Source: Ciona savignyi (Eukaryota > Chordata > Ascidiacea > Phlebobranchia > Cionidae). From it: 64,000 bases of DNA. The notes beneath the pieces were generated by a model. The model made no database searches. It was given only the letters and a program-made list of their open reading frames with translations, and was not told the DNA's origin. Of the stretch, positions 46,594-58,946 are shown in pieces. A program made the translations under genes and the position numbers. The stretch lies in contig CH003313.1 of assembly GCA_000149265.1 (NCBI GenBank), positions 2,455,314-2,519,313 on the forward strand. Direction: 5' to 3'. How positions within the stretch are numbered: the stretch's first letter is position 1; each line of letters opens with the position of its first letter.

Positions 46594-49500
46594 CTTTGCA
46601 ATGTTCTTTAACTTCGGACGAGGACGACGATTCGCCGTCACAACTTTCTGATTTAGAAAAAGAATGTTCTAGTCGCACAAATGAAACTACGGATGACGTG
46701 TTCTCTAAAATCGTCAATCGTATAAAGACAGCAAGTTTTGGGTGTAAGTAGCTGTCTGATTATATGCTGCCTATAATAATCCTGACCTTAACAGTAGTTA
46801 AAAAAACCCTTCAGTAAAGAATATTACAAGTGCATGATAGAATAGATCAGGGTGGTCATGTTTATCCCCGTGATTAGTAAAACTAAGGAGGTTAACACAT
46901 GACGGGCAATCTTCCGATTACCTCGTACCTACCTTCGGATTACCGAAGCTATTGTAGTGTGTATGTAGTGTATCATTCATAAGTTTCTTAATTTTGTAAA
47001 AATCATTAGACCGACGGTTCAGGCAATGTCGTTTAAGTGCCTTGCCTAAGGACACAACCGACAAGCTTGTGAACAGTTTCAAGTCGTCAACCATTCGGCT
47101 GAAAGCCGACGCACTGACTCACCAAGGTAATCAGTCGGACTACTCACTATTCGTCGCGTACATTCATGAGATTTTGTGGTTTTATTCTTTGTCACCGGTA
47201 TGATGAAATGACAATTCATGCATGGATAACCGTGGAAGCAATACCATATAACATCCTTATAATTATTCCACCATACAAAACCTCTCAGCCGCCAAGGTAA
47301 AACCAAAGAAGATTATCAAACGAGATTCAAATCGATCCAGGGATGGAAAATATAGTCGCACATCAAAAAGAATAAAAAAAAGAATCTCTATGTTGCAAAG
47401 AGAAAAGGTCGTTCCAGTAAATCGACCAAGGGCGATGACAGAATGTTCAAGGATTGTATATGGTAACACAGGACAATGTTAAAATGAAATTTAGAATCTC
47501 TGAAATGATTTGTATTAAAGCTTAACCTTTTAGGACCTTTTTCACCGGTAAAACAGCAACCGTCGACGAATTTGCCGGCTTTAAAACATCCAAAACAGAA
47601 CGAAAAACTGTTTAAAACTTCCCACAGCAATGCAATTAAGGCGGGATGGAATGTTAGAAGGGAGCTTAAATCCATAAAACCGCAAGTTTTTCATATTTAT
47701 AACTTTCTTCTTTCACCAGCAGTTTTATATAAGTCAATATCATTTTTAAGCAAAGTAATTGTTTCACGTCATTGTCTTTTTTTAATGACGTTACACTATT
47801 CACTATTGGTGTTTCCCCTAGATTTGTGTACATACTGAAGCGGCTTATATTAGGCTTAATTTTGTGTAGTTTCTGAAGACAAGGACAGCGCTTGGATATT
47901 TATGGATCCAATTTAAAAAAATGACACATTTTATTTTGTCCGTTTTTTTTATCAAACACTCTATAAGCCATGGCTTGTCGCCTTAATCAAAATTTTGATT
48001 AAATAATTCTAGGGAATTCCCCTGGCTCGTTAAAAATCAAAACCACATTTATTACAAAAAAATTGCTTTTAAGCGTCTTGGTCAGCTTCTCCAGATTTGA
48101 TTAGATTTGTTAGAATGTGAGTGCTTTAGCCACTGCTGTGCTAATTAGGGAAAAAAACCTAGAGAAATTTTGATTTGTTTTTAAATCATGATTGTGACAG
48201 GCATGTCATATTGCCCTGAAATCTATAAAAATTATAGGGGATTCCCCGGATAAGTAAATAATTATTTTTAAAAATAAATTTATAATTTTTTTATATTAAC
48301 ATTTATCATTTTACATTTAGCTTCTTTCTACTATAGCGTTTAATTAACATTAAGTTTTAATTCAAAACATACGAGGTAGAATTATAAACAACAATTGTTG
48401 TTTAAAATTGAACAAAGTTACAAAATACTTCTGAAAATATACGCTAAAAATGACAAGTTGTCCCTGGATCATGATTGTAACAGACATTTCCCTATCGTCC
48501 TAAAATTCCCAATAAGTTTTTCGAAAAAAAACTGTTTTACCAAACATTTAAACTAAAATTTAAAAAACTTCTACTTTTTTCCAATTAATCTACTTTTTTT
48601 ATTTGCACAACAAAAAAGAAATTTAGTTTGGTAACTATGGGGCCCATTAGATTATGCTTGCAGAAACAATACTATAGCAGACGGTATTTGACAAAGATCC
48701 TACACATGAATTTTGTTGTGAAACACTATATTTTATGCAATGTCAAAACAATATTGTTCATTAGCCTATAGTACTAGACAGTATAAGTACATGGTAAATA
48801 AGTTAACCGTGTTTTATTTCTGCATATAGACCGTATACCTGCAACTCAATATATCTGGAATCGGTTGCTAAAGGTTTAGTTGATGAAGTAAAGGTTCTAT
48901 TCTCAATGTTTTCAAATGGTGAGTTGCCGGATTTCAAACGGGATGTCGTCGACCAAAATGAACGATCTGCTTTGAGGATTGCAGTGGAAAATAAGGATGT
49001 GAATATGTGTCAGATTTTAGCTCGGAAGAAGGTTAGTTATGTTTGGATTGGCCCAACAAGGAAGACATGTTTGCAGGGTAATCCACTTTCTTACGTCTTT
49101 TAAAGTGGTCTTTACTTTTTTAAAAACTTTTTTTACAATGCAGCATCAAAATTGAATTTCCGTAACATAGGCTGCTTGTAATCGTGGGCACAGTCAAATA
49201 CACTCGCTTGCTTTCCCGAAGTGTTTTATATTTGTAAAGCAATAGCGGTTTTTTGTAAATAAAAATCGACTAAAATATAAAAGCACAATATAACAAACTC
49301 ATTAAAAAACATTCTAACCGAACTGTCCGTTGATCCCAATATAACTTTTTTTTACATAAATTTGAAATTGCATAGGTATATCGCAATGCTCTGCGAAGAA
49401 ATAAATAAAGAAAATCGGTTAATAAATTCGTTAACAAATACTATAAAACTGAAGACTAATTTGGCTTACAACTGAAATGGAACAACGAACTTAGAGGTAG

Positions 49501-52500
49501 AGTATTTAGAGCAGGAAAAAACGATGATTGCCAATTAGCGTGCGCGTCTTATCGCACAACTTAATGAAGCCGGAATTTAAATGAACTAAGGAACGTAAAA
49601 CAAATGAAAGAACAGTTAAGAAAAATGTATACAACTTTTTCAACTATTCATGTTCTCGTAAATAAATTAATTCGAATTAACACATCGGCAGGAGCCAGTG
49701 CTCAGAATTGGAATACCAGAGCTATTGTAGACTTTTATATATATATAACCTACGATTGAGACGTTTTTACTGTCTAAGGTCTGTGGGGGTCTTCCTTATT
49801 TTGCTTAGGTCAAGGCTTGAATTTGGTCCTTGTGCTTGCACTAATTCTGGCATGAGGTTGCCCCAACTAACAGACCTCAGCCAAGACTAAAATAGATGGC
49901 AATCCGAATCCATAAAAAACTTCTTTATTGATATATTGCAATCTGATACAATACAATTCGTACAGTTAAACTGGTTCATTATACATGCTTGAAGATATCA
50001 TCTTCAAGCAGGCAGTGCTTGTCTACATTTCAGAACGCGTTTCTGATAATAATCTGATACAAAAAGTTTCTACACAAGCGCTTGTATGGCGCAATGTGTG
50101 GGAAGATTATAAAGGAAGTACTGCTTTAGGGATTATAGCTGGTTCGAAGGAAATAATATACAACGGGCGCACACAGCCGTGCTGCAGGCAATAATGGCTT
50201 ATATACGTAAACAATTTACCAAAACTTAATAATGTGCACAAAAATATAGCTAAACCGCGAATGTCACTACAGGTCAACCAAATTAATCCACCGGGGTTAG
50301 GCGATGTACGCAAAGCGCACTGCCCCAAAATACAAATGAGCCAGGCTAGCCTTGATTAAACAGTCTATTATCGGACATTGCGTTTTTCCTTATCGCCAAT
50401 GAAAATATGAAACCTACATATTTCCAAATTGACCTTTAGTTTTTCCATGCTTTTATTTTATTATGTTAATTCCGCCACACAAACCTTACAATTGTCTTAG
50501 GTTCAACCAGGAGATTGTCTCTTTCATGCAATACGTACCGGGTTTCTGCCCGTAATTGAAATTATTCTAGAGCAATACTCAGAAAAAGATAAAATAGATG
50601 AAGGGAATCCATATTTTACCGTCGGTACGACACCAATGTTACTCGCAGCGTGTTCGAATGATTACGAGATCATCAAACTTTTATTCAACTACGGACATGA
50701 AGCGTTAGAGGTATACATTTTTGCGATATCACACTTTAATAATGACTCACTTACTAGACAAATTTAGGTTAGCTGTAGTTATTAAAACATTAATTTAGAT
50801 TTCGGACAATAAGCTATACAAGCCTAAAATCTTTAACCTGTTAATCTGCCGGTATCATAAAAAATATGGTATAATATGTGTTCTTGTGTATGTTTAAACA
50901 TTAAATTATTTACAGGATGTACCATGTGAAGGGAGATACCACATGGAAATGGCATATATGAAACTACGTCAGGAGTTTTTCCTTGCAAAATCTAGCCCAG
51001 CCTACATAAACTTAACATGCGAGGTTTGAGTTACACATAAATAATTATAGGCATCCCATTTTGAACAAAAAAACACATAATGTTTCTTGTTTTGCATTTC
51101 TGTAATCTCAAATGTTGAAAGGGTATATATGTCGTTTGGTTCGAATTATTTTTAAAATATACTTTCCCAAGACACTTACCAGTCGTTGTCTGAACCCAAC
51201 ATAATGTACAACCTTCATTAACCGCACGATGCAACTCGGTATTATAACATAGAATTTACCCCTATATATTTCCAGTACATAGAATTTACCCCTATATATT
51301 TCCCTACGCCTAAACGAGTCGTTCAACTAATTATTTTGCCTATCTTTTCAATGAAAACTGACCTAACGAAAAGGGCTGTCACGTAAAGTCCTACCACAAA
51401 AAGCCTTAACAAAATTCAAAATTGAAGCTTGAATCTGCAACCTAAAAACCCACAGCCCTCCAAAATTTTGTTTAAAACTTTTAAGCTAGCAACCCTTGGT
51501 ACATCGGCAACTTTTTCCCAACAAAACTAAGAAAAATGTATATTTAACACCATTTTTACTAAGCTTTGCTTAACTCTTACAAAAATACACAGCTTTAAAA
51601 GTTACACTGCCGCGAATCTTAGGCCATGCTCTTTTGCCCCGTCGGTTAGTCTGGCGGTTAAGTTCGTCGCCTTTCAATCGAAAGGTTGCAGGTGCGAAAC
51701 TGGTGGCTAACTAGACGGTAGTGTCCTTGGGCAAAGCATTTAAAGGACATTGCCTGAACCCAGCGGATTAATGGGTTCTACCAAATTAAAGGAGCGTGTC
51801 TATCATACACCACACACTGCAATAGCTCTGGTAACCCGACGGTGGCGCGAGTTGATCTGACGATTGCCCGTGTGTCAACCTCCTTGGTGTTTCCATCCAC
51901 GGGTATAAACATAAATATCCTATCCTATCCTTTTAGCAACCGTGCATAGAAACGGCGTTTCCCTTATTGTGACACACCAAAGCACTTATTTAAATACCAT
52001 GACTAAGAGAAGGCTATATCTCAATTCCGGTCGCACACAGAGATCTATTGATTGGTTATACGTTATCTAAAGCGAAGATTCTACCCTATCTAAACCATTC
52101 GAAAGTTATATCTTAAAGTATTCTATCCGAAAAAAAACGACTAAATTCGTTTCTCTTAGCTTAAAGATATTGATCCAATGAGATACTGCATCGAACACAT
52201 CAAAGAGCTTCGTAAACAAGCTAAAGTTGGTTATGAATACGTTGAATTCTATAAACAATTGGAGAAACAAACAGAAGATTATATGTGTCAGCTTATGGAC
52301 CAGGTGAGGCTTAAAAGACACCAAAAAACCTTGTCAAGATAAAAGTTGTTTTAATATATTGAAAGTTTTCGTTAGTTTACGGTGTAACCAAAAGTTTAAT
52401 ACTTTTCTCTTCATTACTCACGTAAATATTATAGCAGTTGTTAATAAAGCCCATGTATATGCTGATTCAACTATTCAGTTAAGTTGGTTCTAATGAATTG

Positions 52501-55361
52501 TTCTAATGAATCCAATGTACAAGATAACCCAACTTAACTTAATATGGATAGGGTCTCAATTCTCCTTTACCCACGTTAACATTACAACAGTTGTTAATCC
52601 GATAAAGGCTTTATATAAGGTGACCCAACTTAATGTAGATACGATCCTCAAGAGAACTGGGGCACTTACTTAAATACGACTTCGAAGACCTCGAAAAGCG
52701 GGATTTATCTTCGGAGAATCCGCGATGGTCAACTTTTGACAACCGACTTGAATTTCTTGATATCGCAACAAATGCTCGACTCGTTAAAGTTGTGACGCAT
52801 CATTATTCTCAGGTGGGTTAAACAATGACTAAAACAAGAGTGTTGAAATTTAAACACACTTATCTTTTTGAAATCAAGTATTTAAAGTATTATTTGAAAA
52901 AGAGTAATTTATTTTTACTTTTTTAGCAAATATTGAATATATTTTCACATAAAACATCTTTTGAATATATCACCTCATAGTTCAAACACTAAAGCATGTT
53001 ATGTTATAGTATGTGATATGTCGTCCGGGCAAAAGATTTCGATAAAGTATCCAAAAGGATACCTATTGGAACGATGGGTTCCACCAAATCATTGCCTGTG
53101 TGTTAGTGCTCCTTGCGTTTTACCATTCACGGAGATAAACATGAATATCCTATTCTAACATGAATTACTTGCTAACTCAAAAATACCTTTTGTATCATGA
53201 TGTAACGATTCACAAAACACTTATAACACATTTATCATATTCGTTTATTTAATTTATTTTCTTTTCAGCTATCACTTTTCCACTTAAAATACCGCTGCAC
53301 TCAATTCCTTAAAGAAGGTTCTTTACTCAAAAGAAAACTCATGAGATTTACACTCGGACTTTTCTTTCCCTTGCTCTGCATATTTTACTTGTTAGCACCT
53401 AAAACCAAACTGGGAAGTAAGTACGCGGGTTGTGTCCGACAGGTTAGGTAAAAAAAGAAAGGAGGGAAAGAGGGAGGAAGGAAACTGCGCAGTTAAATAA
53501 ATATGTTGGCATTAGAGTTAGTTTTAAATATGGGTTTGGAGTTTTGGAGTAAGAGTTAGTTCTGGGGTTAAGGTCTATTTATCGCTGGTTATCTGACATG
53601 TGCGTGTACATTCCTTATTATACACATTTATCCACAGAGCTTTTGATGTCACCTGTTGTGTTGTTTGATTGTCATTTGGCATCAGATATCGTTTTCATTG
53701 GAATAATATTTTTTAATATTGTCACAAAAACCGTAGAAACAAATTATTTAGGTAAGGAATAATCCTTCAATTTGACCATAGTATATTTTTGTATTGATAA
53801 AAAAATATTTAAAGCACATCGTGTCTTACTGTAATTTCCGATATTATTACAAAGTTAGTATGTGCCGAAGATAATTGATATTATCCTTGTAGTCACAATG
53901 TCCTATTGTTTAGCGTATACCTTATTTTAAGATAAGGATAGGATATTCCGGTTTATCCGTTAAAAGGAAAAAACAAGGGGGTTAACACACGGGCAATCGT
54001 CAGATCACCTTGAGTTACTCGAGCTTTTAAAGTGTGTTTTGTATGATTTGAATGCCCCTTCAAGTTATTAGAGCCCATTAATCCGCTGAATTTCGGTAAG
54101 TCCGGACTCAACCGACTAGCTACTCTCCAGTTTCAAACTTGCAACCCTTCGACTTGAAGGAGATGAACTAACCCACCAAGCTAATCAGTCGGATAATCTC
54201 AGTAATATTTTCCAGGTTCAGAACCCACTATTCTTGAGTGGGTTGTCTTAGCTTGGGTGTTTGGGAAATGGATTCAGGAATTTGAAGAGCTATTTAGTCG
54301 AGGCTGGAAAAGTTATTTCGGTGACTATTGGAATCACACTGATCTACTTTCTCTAGTTTTGCTCACAATGGCAATGTTTTACCGGTAACAAAATAACTTT
54401 AAAAAGTAAAATTTAAAAATTTGCGTGTAATTTGTATGTAACACTACATGCCTATTTTATCTTGTGATACAAACGATTTAATTGTTTGTCCAGATCCATT
54501 GACTATGTGAAATACAATTCCGTGTCTGGCGAACTTGGAAATCGAACTTTAGTTTCCGCCGATCCATTTGAGCCGCGGAAGGTTGCTGATGCTTTATTTG
54601 CGTTCGCTTACATCTTTGTCTTTTTAAAATTGCTAAGTTTAACAAGAGCTAACCGAAGTCTCGGTCCTTTACAAGTCACCCTGGCCCGAATGATGGTTGA
54701 TGTCTTGCATTTTCTGTTTATCTTCTTTCTAGTAATTTTTGCTTTTGCGCTTGGTTTGAATGAATTGTACTGGGTTTACGGGACAAATGAAGGAAGAAAA
54801 ATGCTCTGCGCTTTACGAGCAAACCATAGTAATGCATCTCCTTGCATTCAATCCACTGTTCTGTTTCCTAATATGTGGGATTCCCTAAGAACTCTATTCT
54901 GGTCGCTTTTCGGTATATTTGATCTGGACAATCTTAGACTGCCCGAAGAAAGTAGTTTCACCGAGTCGATAGGTCGAACATTGATAGCAGTCTACCACGC
55001 TATTGCTATAATCGTGATACTGAACATGCTTATAGCCATGATGTCAAGGTCGTATGAGAAAACAAGCGAAAACGAAGAAACTGAATGGAAATTCCACCGA
55101 ACCGAAATGTGGATTCGATACATTCGCAGGGAAGCGATACGTCCTCCGCCAATGAACTTGATACCGAATCCCCCAGGCATCATCAGGTATTTCAAAAAAG
55201 CTCAGAAAAGAATATTCCCATCTTTTGTGATGCCCGCTGAGAGGTTGGGCGAAAATCAAAGGGAAGAAGCCTGGATGGAACTAAAATGCAGATTGATCAA
55301 ACGTAAATTAATCAATCGGTATAAGTTTAACGTTTTATTAGCTCAAAGTAAGAAAATGTAA
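46594..55361 (+). CDS. TRPC-type cation channel, copy B
   Basis: Exons 46594-46741, 48830-49031, 50501-50710, 50916-51023, 52160-52303, 52639-52812, 53269-53416, 53638-53751, 54216-54384 and 54494-55361 are in continuous phase and give 760 residues. Ankyrin-type repeats come first (VDQNERSALRIAVENKDVNM; PGDCLFHAIRTGFLPVIEII; TTPMLLAACSNDYEIIKLLF). The linker typical of TRPC follows (YCIEHIKELRKQAKVGYEYV; IRSSRELGHLLKYDF), then six membrane segments. SRANRSLGPLQ-type sequence in S4-S5 (SLTRANRSLGPLQVTL), pore helix LFWSLFGIFDLDN, S6 IVILNMLIAMMSRSYEK and the TRP box EWKFHRTEMW with PPPMNLIP complete the family signature. TRPC channels are calcium-permeable, receptor-operated plasma-membrane tetramers. 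The TRP box has EWKFHR where most family members have EWKFAR. The start is unresolved: ATG 46486 would splice in frame (46486-46552) but needs a 41-nt intron. Confidence 0.9.
46840..47141 (-). mobile_element. SINE, first intron of TRPC copy B
   Basis: Full-length antisense copy with a clear head (CACCAAGGTAATCAGTCGGAC). Confidence 0.85.
50276..50327 (-). repeat. SINE fragment, intron of TRPC copy B
   Basis: TTAATCCACCGGGGTTAGGC and GCACTGCCCC match the antisense mid-body; nothing else of the element remains. Confidence 0.45.
51248..51305 (+). repeat. 29-bp direct duplication
   Basis: ACATAGAATTTACCCCTATA plus TATTTCC is repeated once in direct tandem inside a TRPC copy B intron. Confidence 0.8.
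51637..51931 (+). mobile_element. tRNA-headed SINE, best-preserved copy (family reference)
   Basis: The most complete member, about 295 bp. The tRNA-like head has a box A-type GTTAGTCTGGCGGTTAAG, the anticodon-arm-like CTTTCAATCGAAAG and a box B-type GGTTGCAGGTGCGAAACTGG. A non-tRNA body follows (TTGGGCAAAGCATTTAAAGG, TGGGTTCTACCAAATTAAAG, ACACACTGCAATAGCTC, AACCCGACGGTGGCGCG, GATTGCCCGTGTGTCAACC). The 3' end is ATAAATATCCTATCCTATCC, a short ATCCT repeat rather than poly(A). I count more than 45 copies or fragments in the window. The family may be the composite Ciona SINE described in the literature; that is from memory and needs a database comparison. Confidence 0.9.
53089..53158 (+). mobile_element. 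SINE tail fragment, intron of TRPC copy B
   Basis: Sense tail: CATTGCCTGTGTGTTAGTGC ... ACATGAATATCCTATTCT. Confidence 0.6.
53932..54196 (-). mobile_element. SINE, intron of TRPC copy B
   Basis: Antisense, near full-length, ending 19 nt before exon 54216-54384. A SINE also lies at the same place in copy A (41580-42476, 14 nt before the homologous exon). Confidence 0.83.
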
Positions 55362-55666
55362 TCGGTATATTTAAACTGTGTCGGTAACAAAATTAGATTG
55401 TGATATCGCAAGTAGACCAACATCCAGACGAATTTGGCCCGTTTTAAAAAATTGTTACTTTAAAGATCAATTATATTAAAATTTGTAATTAATAACGTGG
55501 TTATTATAAGTTATCCAAAGATTAAGTCGTCATTTTATATTCGAATTCTCCAACCATTGAGAGTTTAAACTCTTTTATCCATTGCATGCATGACTCAAAA
55601 TGTTGAGTTTTGTGTATATTGTGTCGTGTGTCATGTTATTGATGAGAAACTTATTTTATCTACCCG

Positions 55667-55672
55667 AATAAA
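55667..55672 (+). terminator. Poly(A) signal AATAAA for TRPC copy B
   Basis: The first AATAAA downstream of the stop codon, about 305 nt away. Confidence 0.5.
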
Positions 55673-56576
55673 AATGTGAATATATGTATACGCCTTCGAG
55701 TTTTTGTTGTATTACCAAGAGACTAAATAGTGGTTTATTGACAAAATATTATTTTTTTATTCTTAAAGGCTGATTAAAATTATGGAGGTGTGGTCTGGAA
55801 TGATAAAATAAAAATAATTTTGACAGAACTGCCACCCTTGTCAAAGCGTGTGAGTAAAATCAAAATGTGTTTTATTCGTAATCAAAGGGAACCCATTAAT
55901 ACTGTTAAGCGTTTAAATGTTTTTATAATAAATTTGCGTGATTCGAATAAAATCGCAATCAATTATTTTTCCATAGAATTATAATTTTAAGATCGCGGTA
56001 GTTAACTAGTGATCAGTCATATTTAAGCTTTATATTACAAGGAAGAAAATGTCCAATCGACTAACATGGTTTGGATCTATAGTGGAAAATTCCAGATATA
56101 TTGTGTCAGGGAAATTCCCGAGAGACTCAAGAATATAAGCGCACTTTAATACTTAGCCATATTCTAATATCAAGTGTGCGACCCTGTTTGAAAGCGTAAT
56201 GTACTACACAACAAAGTAATCAGGTATGAACACTAAACACCATCGATATAAAACAATCATAGATTGCAGTAAAGTATTATAACACAAAATATAATACACA
56301 TACCAGTAAACGCCTTTAAACGAATAAAATTTGAAATTATGGAAACGCTTCAGCTCTACAAGCATAATTCATTGTTTGTGTAGTGTCATTAGATTTGTTT
56401 GGGTTAGAATAGATCTTTCGATGTTGTTCCACAACTTGAAGCAGGTATTGGTTTTGCTCCTCATCATTCGTAAGAAAGCTTCTGTACGCTCACATAACGC
56501 AATTACCTAACACAGTCGCTGCCTGCATCATTGTTGCTGTTAATAACGAGTTAAAAGTTGAACGTACCAGGCTTTT
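55673..56576. other. Intergenic region, no feature seen
   Basis: AT-rich sequence; short open frames without recognisable homology. Confidence 0.5.
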
Positions 56577-57556
56577 AGGATATTCATGTTTGTCCCCGTG
56601 GATGGGAAAATCAAGGGGACAATCGTCAGATCACCTCGAAACTTTAACCTTTCGGCTGACTGGCGCCGCACTAAACCACTAGACCAGGGATGTCCAACCT
56701 TTTATTGTAATGGGCCGCATTGTCACTTAAAATAATTCAATGGGCCGCAGAAGATATTGAATTTCAAGAAAAATGGCAGTGTTCGAATTTATAGTTTTGA
56801 AACGATTTGCTAAATGCGTGGGTTAGGAGGAAATCGTTTTCGCGCGTAAGCGCACAAAAAAATTGGTTATGATAAATTGCCTTAAACGACCAGAAAGATA
56901 TTTATTTTATAAGCAGACAGTACCGTTAGTTAAAAGTAATGATAAATTGCAACAAACGTAAATTTAAAAGGGGTGTGCCGCATCTCGCCAATCATAAATA
57001 AAGGAATCGAGGTATATTAACGAATAATAACGATTCTTGCCTTGTGATAACAATGCTTATTATACGCCAATAATGCAAAGTAAAAGAAAGGTTAACAAAT
57101 AATGTTATGTTAAGGGCAAACGATGTTACATTAACATGTTGAGAATTTATTATTAAAAGTTCGCGAAATCAGTAATTTATATTTTCGCGATTTTGTTAAA
57201 TTTTGTAATTCGCGAACTTTAGAAAACGGTTCGTGAATAGCGATTTGCTATCCCTTAATTCCGACCTTGAATGGATACATAAAGAAACATTTAAAAACCA
57301 TTAATTTTATCTTTAAAAATAGGAACAAATAACACACACATATAGAAAGAACTAAAAATTTATTTCTACAAAGTAAACACAATACAAAGTCAATGAGATA
57401 AGTGTTTGTCGTCAGTCTGTTTCTTTCTGTAGTTTTAATGTTTACTGCGCCTGACTGATACATTTTAATTAGGCTAAGATTCAAAGTTCAAAATACGACT
57501 TGGAGGGAAAGCGGGCTCAGGTTGGACATCCCTGCACTAGACTAACGGGTCGGACT
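56577..57556 (-). mobile_element. SINE interrupted by a hAT element
   Basis: Antisense SINE pieces at 56577-56684 and 57543-57556 (TAACGGGTCGGAC). The SINE had already lost part of its body before the DNA element landed in its tRNA-like head. Confidence 0.85.
56685..57534. mobile_element. Non-autonomous hAT element with intact ends
   Basis: An 850-bp element with 16-bp perfect terminal inverted repeats CAGGGATGTCCAACCT and a perfect 8-bp target duplication CACTAGAC (56677-56684 and 57535-57542). The interior has subterminal GGGCCGC motifs and no transposase frame. Confidence 0.93.
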
Positions 57557-57703
57557 TTTAGGTATACTAAGACGGAGAACTTTGTAAACTCAGTTATGGC
57601 TTTCGAATATTTTTAGTGAGCTTAAACCGGTTTCTGACATGCTATATATCATCTTGGCCATCTAACGTGCATGGTAAAATGCCACTGGACCTTAAAACCG
57701 TGT

Positions 57704-58946
57704 TCATCGTTGTGATGTTTCTGTCAACTCCAACACCTCTCTGTAATTATCCACTAGTTTGGTCTCTTCTAAAATTTCGAATGCATTAACCCTTGCTTCA
57801 GTCTTCCATTCTACAATGTCGTCCTTAATAACACTGTCTTTAGAATAAGACCCAAATTCTGCTTTGTCTATAAATTTCCAGTATGCTTAAAATCTTTTGA
57901 ATGAGAGTACTTCAGGGCCAGATCTGCAAACAAATAAGCCCTTAAAAACACTGGCTAAAATCAGTTCATGAATGTAGTGTATGCAAGGAAGATATAGCAG
58001 CTTTCCTTCTATTTTTTTTAATTAGAGAACACGCACCATAGTATGCTTCTATATTGCTGGCTGTAGTATCGAAACACATTCCTCGGACAAGAGACTACAT
58101 CCCATTGTTGTAGTAGTTTAATTGGTAGCATTGGTCATCGTTCTTCCAGTTTCCTGTGGTAACTTCGGAACAGCTAATAGTTTTTCTATTCCTTGACAAA
58201 CAATAATAGGTAGGCGCTTCACCCTTACTATGGTTCCAGTTCCAGAAATGTCACATAACAGTTTTTCATCCCAATGTATCACTCGTTTTGTTTGTGCGTA
58301 AAATAAGGTTTTTATTTCAGTTATTATTTTTTCTCTTTGGGATAATATTGTGCGACGTAAGATGCTTCTACTAAGTGTTACCTATGCTGGAGAACGCTAC
58401 TACAGTATACATAGCATTTCTGTCTGATATCCTGACTCTGTTTAAAGCTGATGACAAATTTGGTGTGATAATTTACGTGTTTAATGGACTTTTTATTGGT
58501 GCGGAACTACAACTGAAGTCATCGCTGCTAGCAATACGTAATGTATTATTTAAGGTGATGGTACGAAAATCTACCTGTTTTAAAGTATATGGTTTATCTA
58601 AGATTGTCTTCTTACAATGTCTCTCATACCTATCCCTTTCTTCCTTCTTTCGTTTTAAATTTCCCTCCTCTTTAATTTCTTTCCATTGCCCATCATGTAA
58701 CCTGTTCGTTGTCTTTGACATAGTCGAAATTGTCTGTCTGCTTCTATTTTTATTTTTTATTTTTTTTATAGCATTTTGATGTGCACTATCCCACACTTCT
58801 GCTGAGTTTGTTAAGAATTTTGCTTCCTTTTCGTGTTTAGTGTTTTGGCCCTCGTTAACCGCATTCCACACATGTAACACTTTGTGTACAGTTTTACTTT
58901 GATGCACAGTTTTATATTCCTTACTGTGGTGATGTAGAACTGGCAT
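57704..58946 (-). pseudogene. Decayed transposase-like gene remnant
   Basis: Read on the minus strand, an N-terminal charged region opens at 58946 and stays open to 58473 (KKIKNKNRSRQTISTMSKTT and so on). Later frames carry VIHWDEKLLCDISGTGTIVR, LPIIVCQGIEKLLAVPKLPQ, MCFDTTASNIEAYYGACSLI, GPEVLSFKRF, AYWKFIDKAEFGSY and WKTEARVNAFEILEETKLVD, with several stops and frameshifts between them. The HWD-KLL, PIIV-G-E-LL-VPK, CFDTTASN-G and FKRF blocks recur in a transposon-derived protein family abundant in insects and cnidarians. The CFDTT-type acidic residue suggests an RNase H-like catalytic core. The superfamily is not certain, and this copy is inactive. Confidence 0.7.

Noticed and set aside
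46276-47141. tRNA-like heads of the SINEs as functional tRNA genes
   Set aside because: Arms cannot be folded into a full cloverleaf with a proper acceptor stem, and every copy continues into the SINE body.
47572-47838. Open frame that could be an additional exon of TRPC copy B (after TTTTAG at 47532)
   Set aside because: Its phase does not join the exon ending at 46741 without a stop codon, it has no similarity to TRPC proteins, and 46594-46741 joins 48830 directly in frame.
49985-50194. Open frame between the first two ankyrin exons of TRPC copy B
   Set aside because: The ankyrin sequence continues directly from 49031 to 50501 as in other TRPC proteins, and this frame has no ankyrin pattern.
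58375-58779. Plus-strand open frame with hydrophobic end
   Set aside because: It is antisense to the transposase-like remnant, and its apparent membrane segments reflect T-rich complement sequence.
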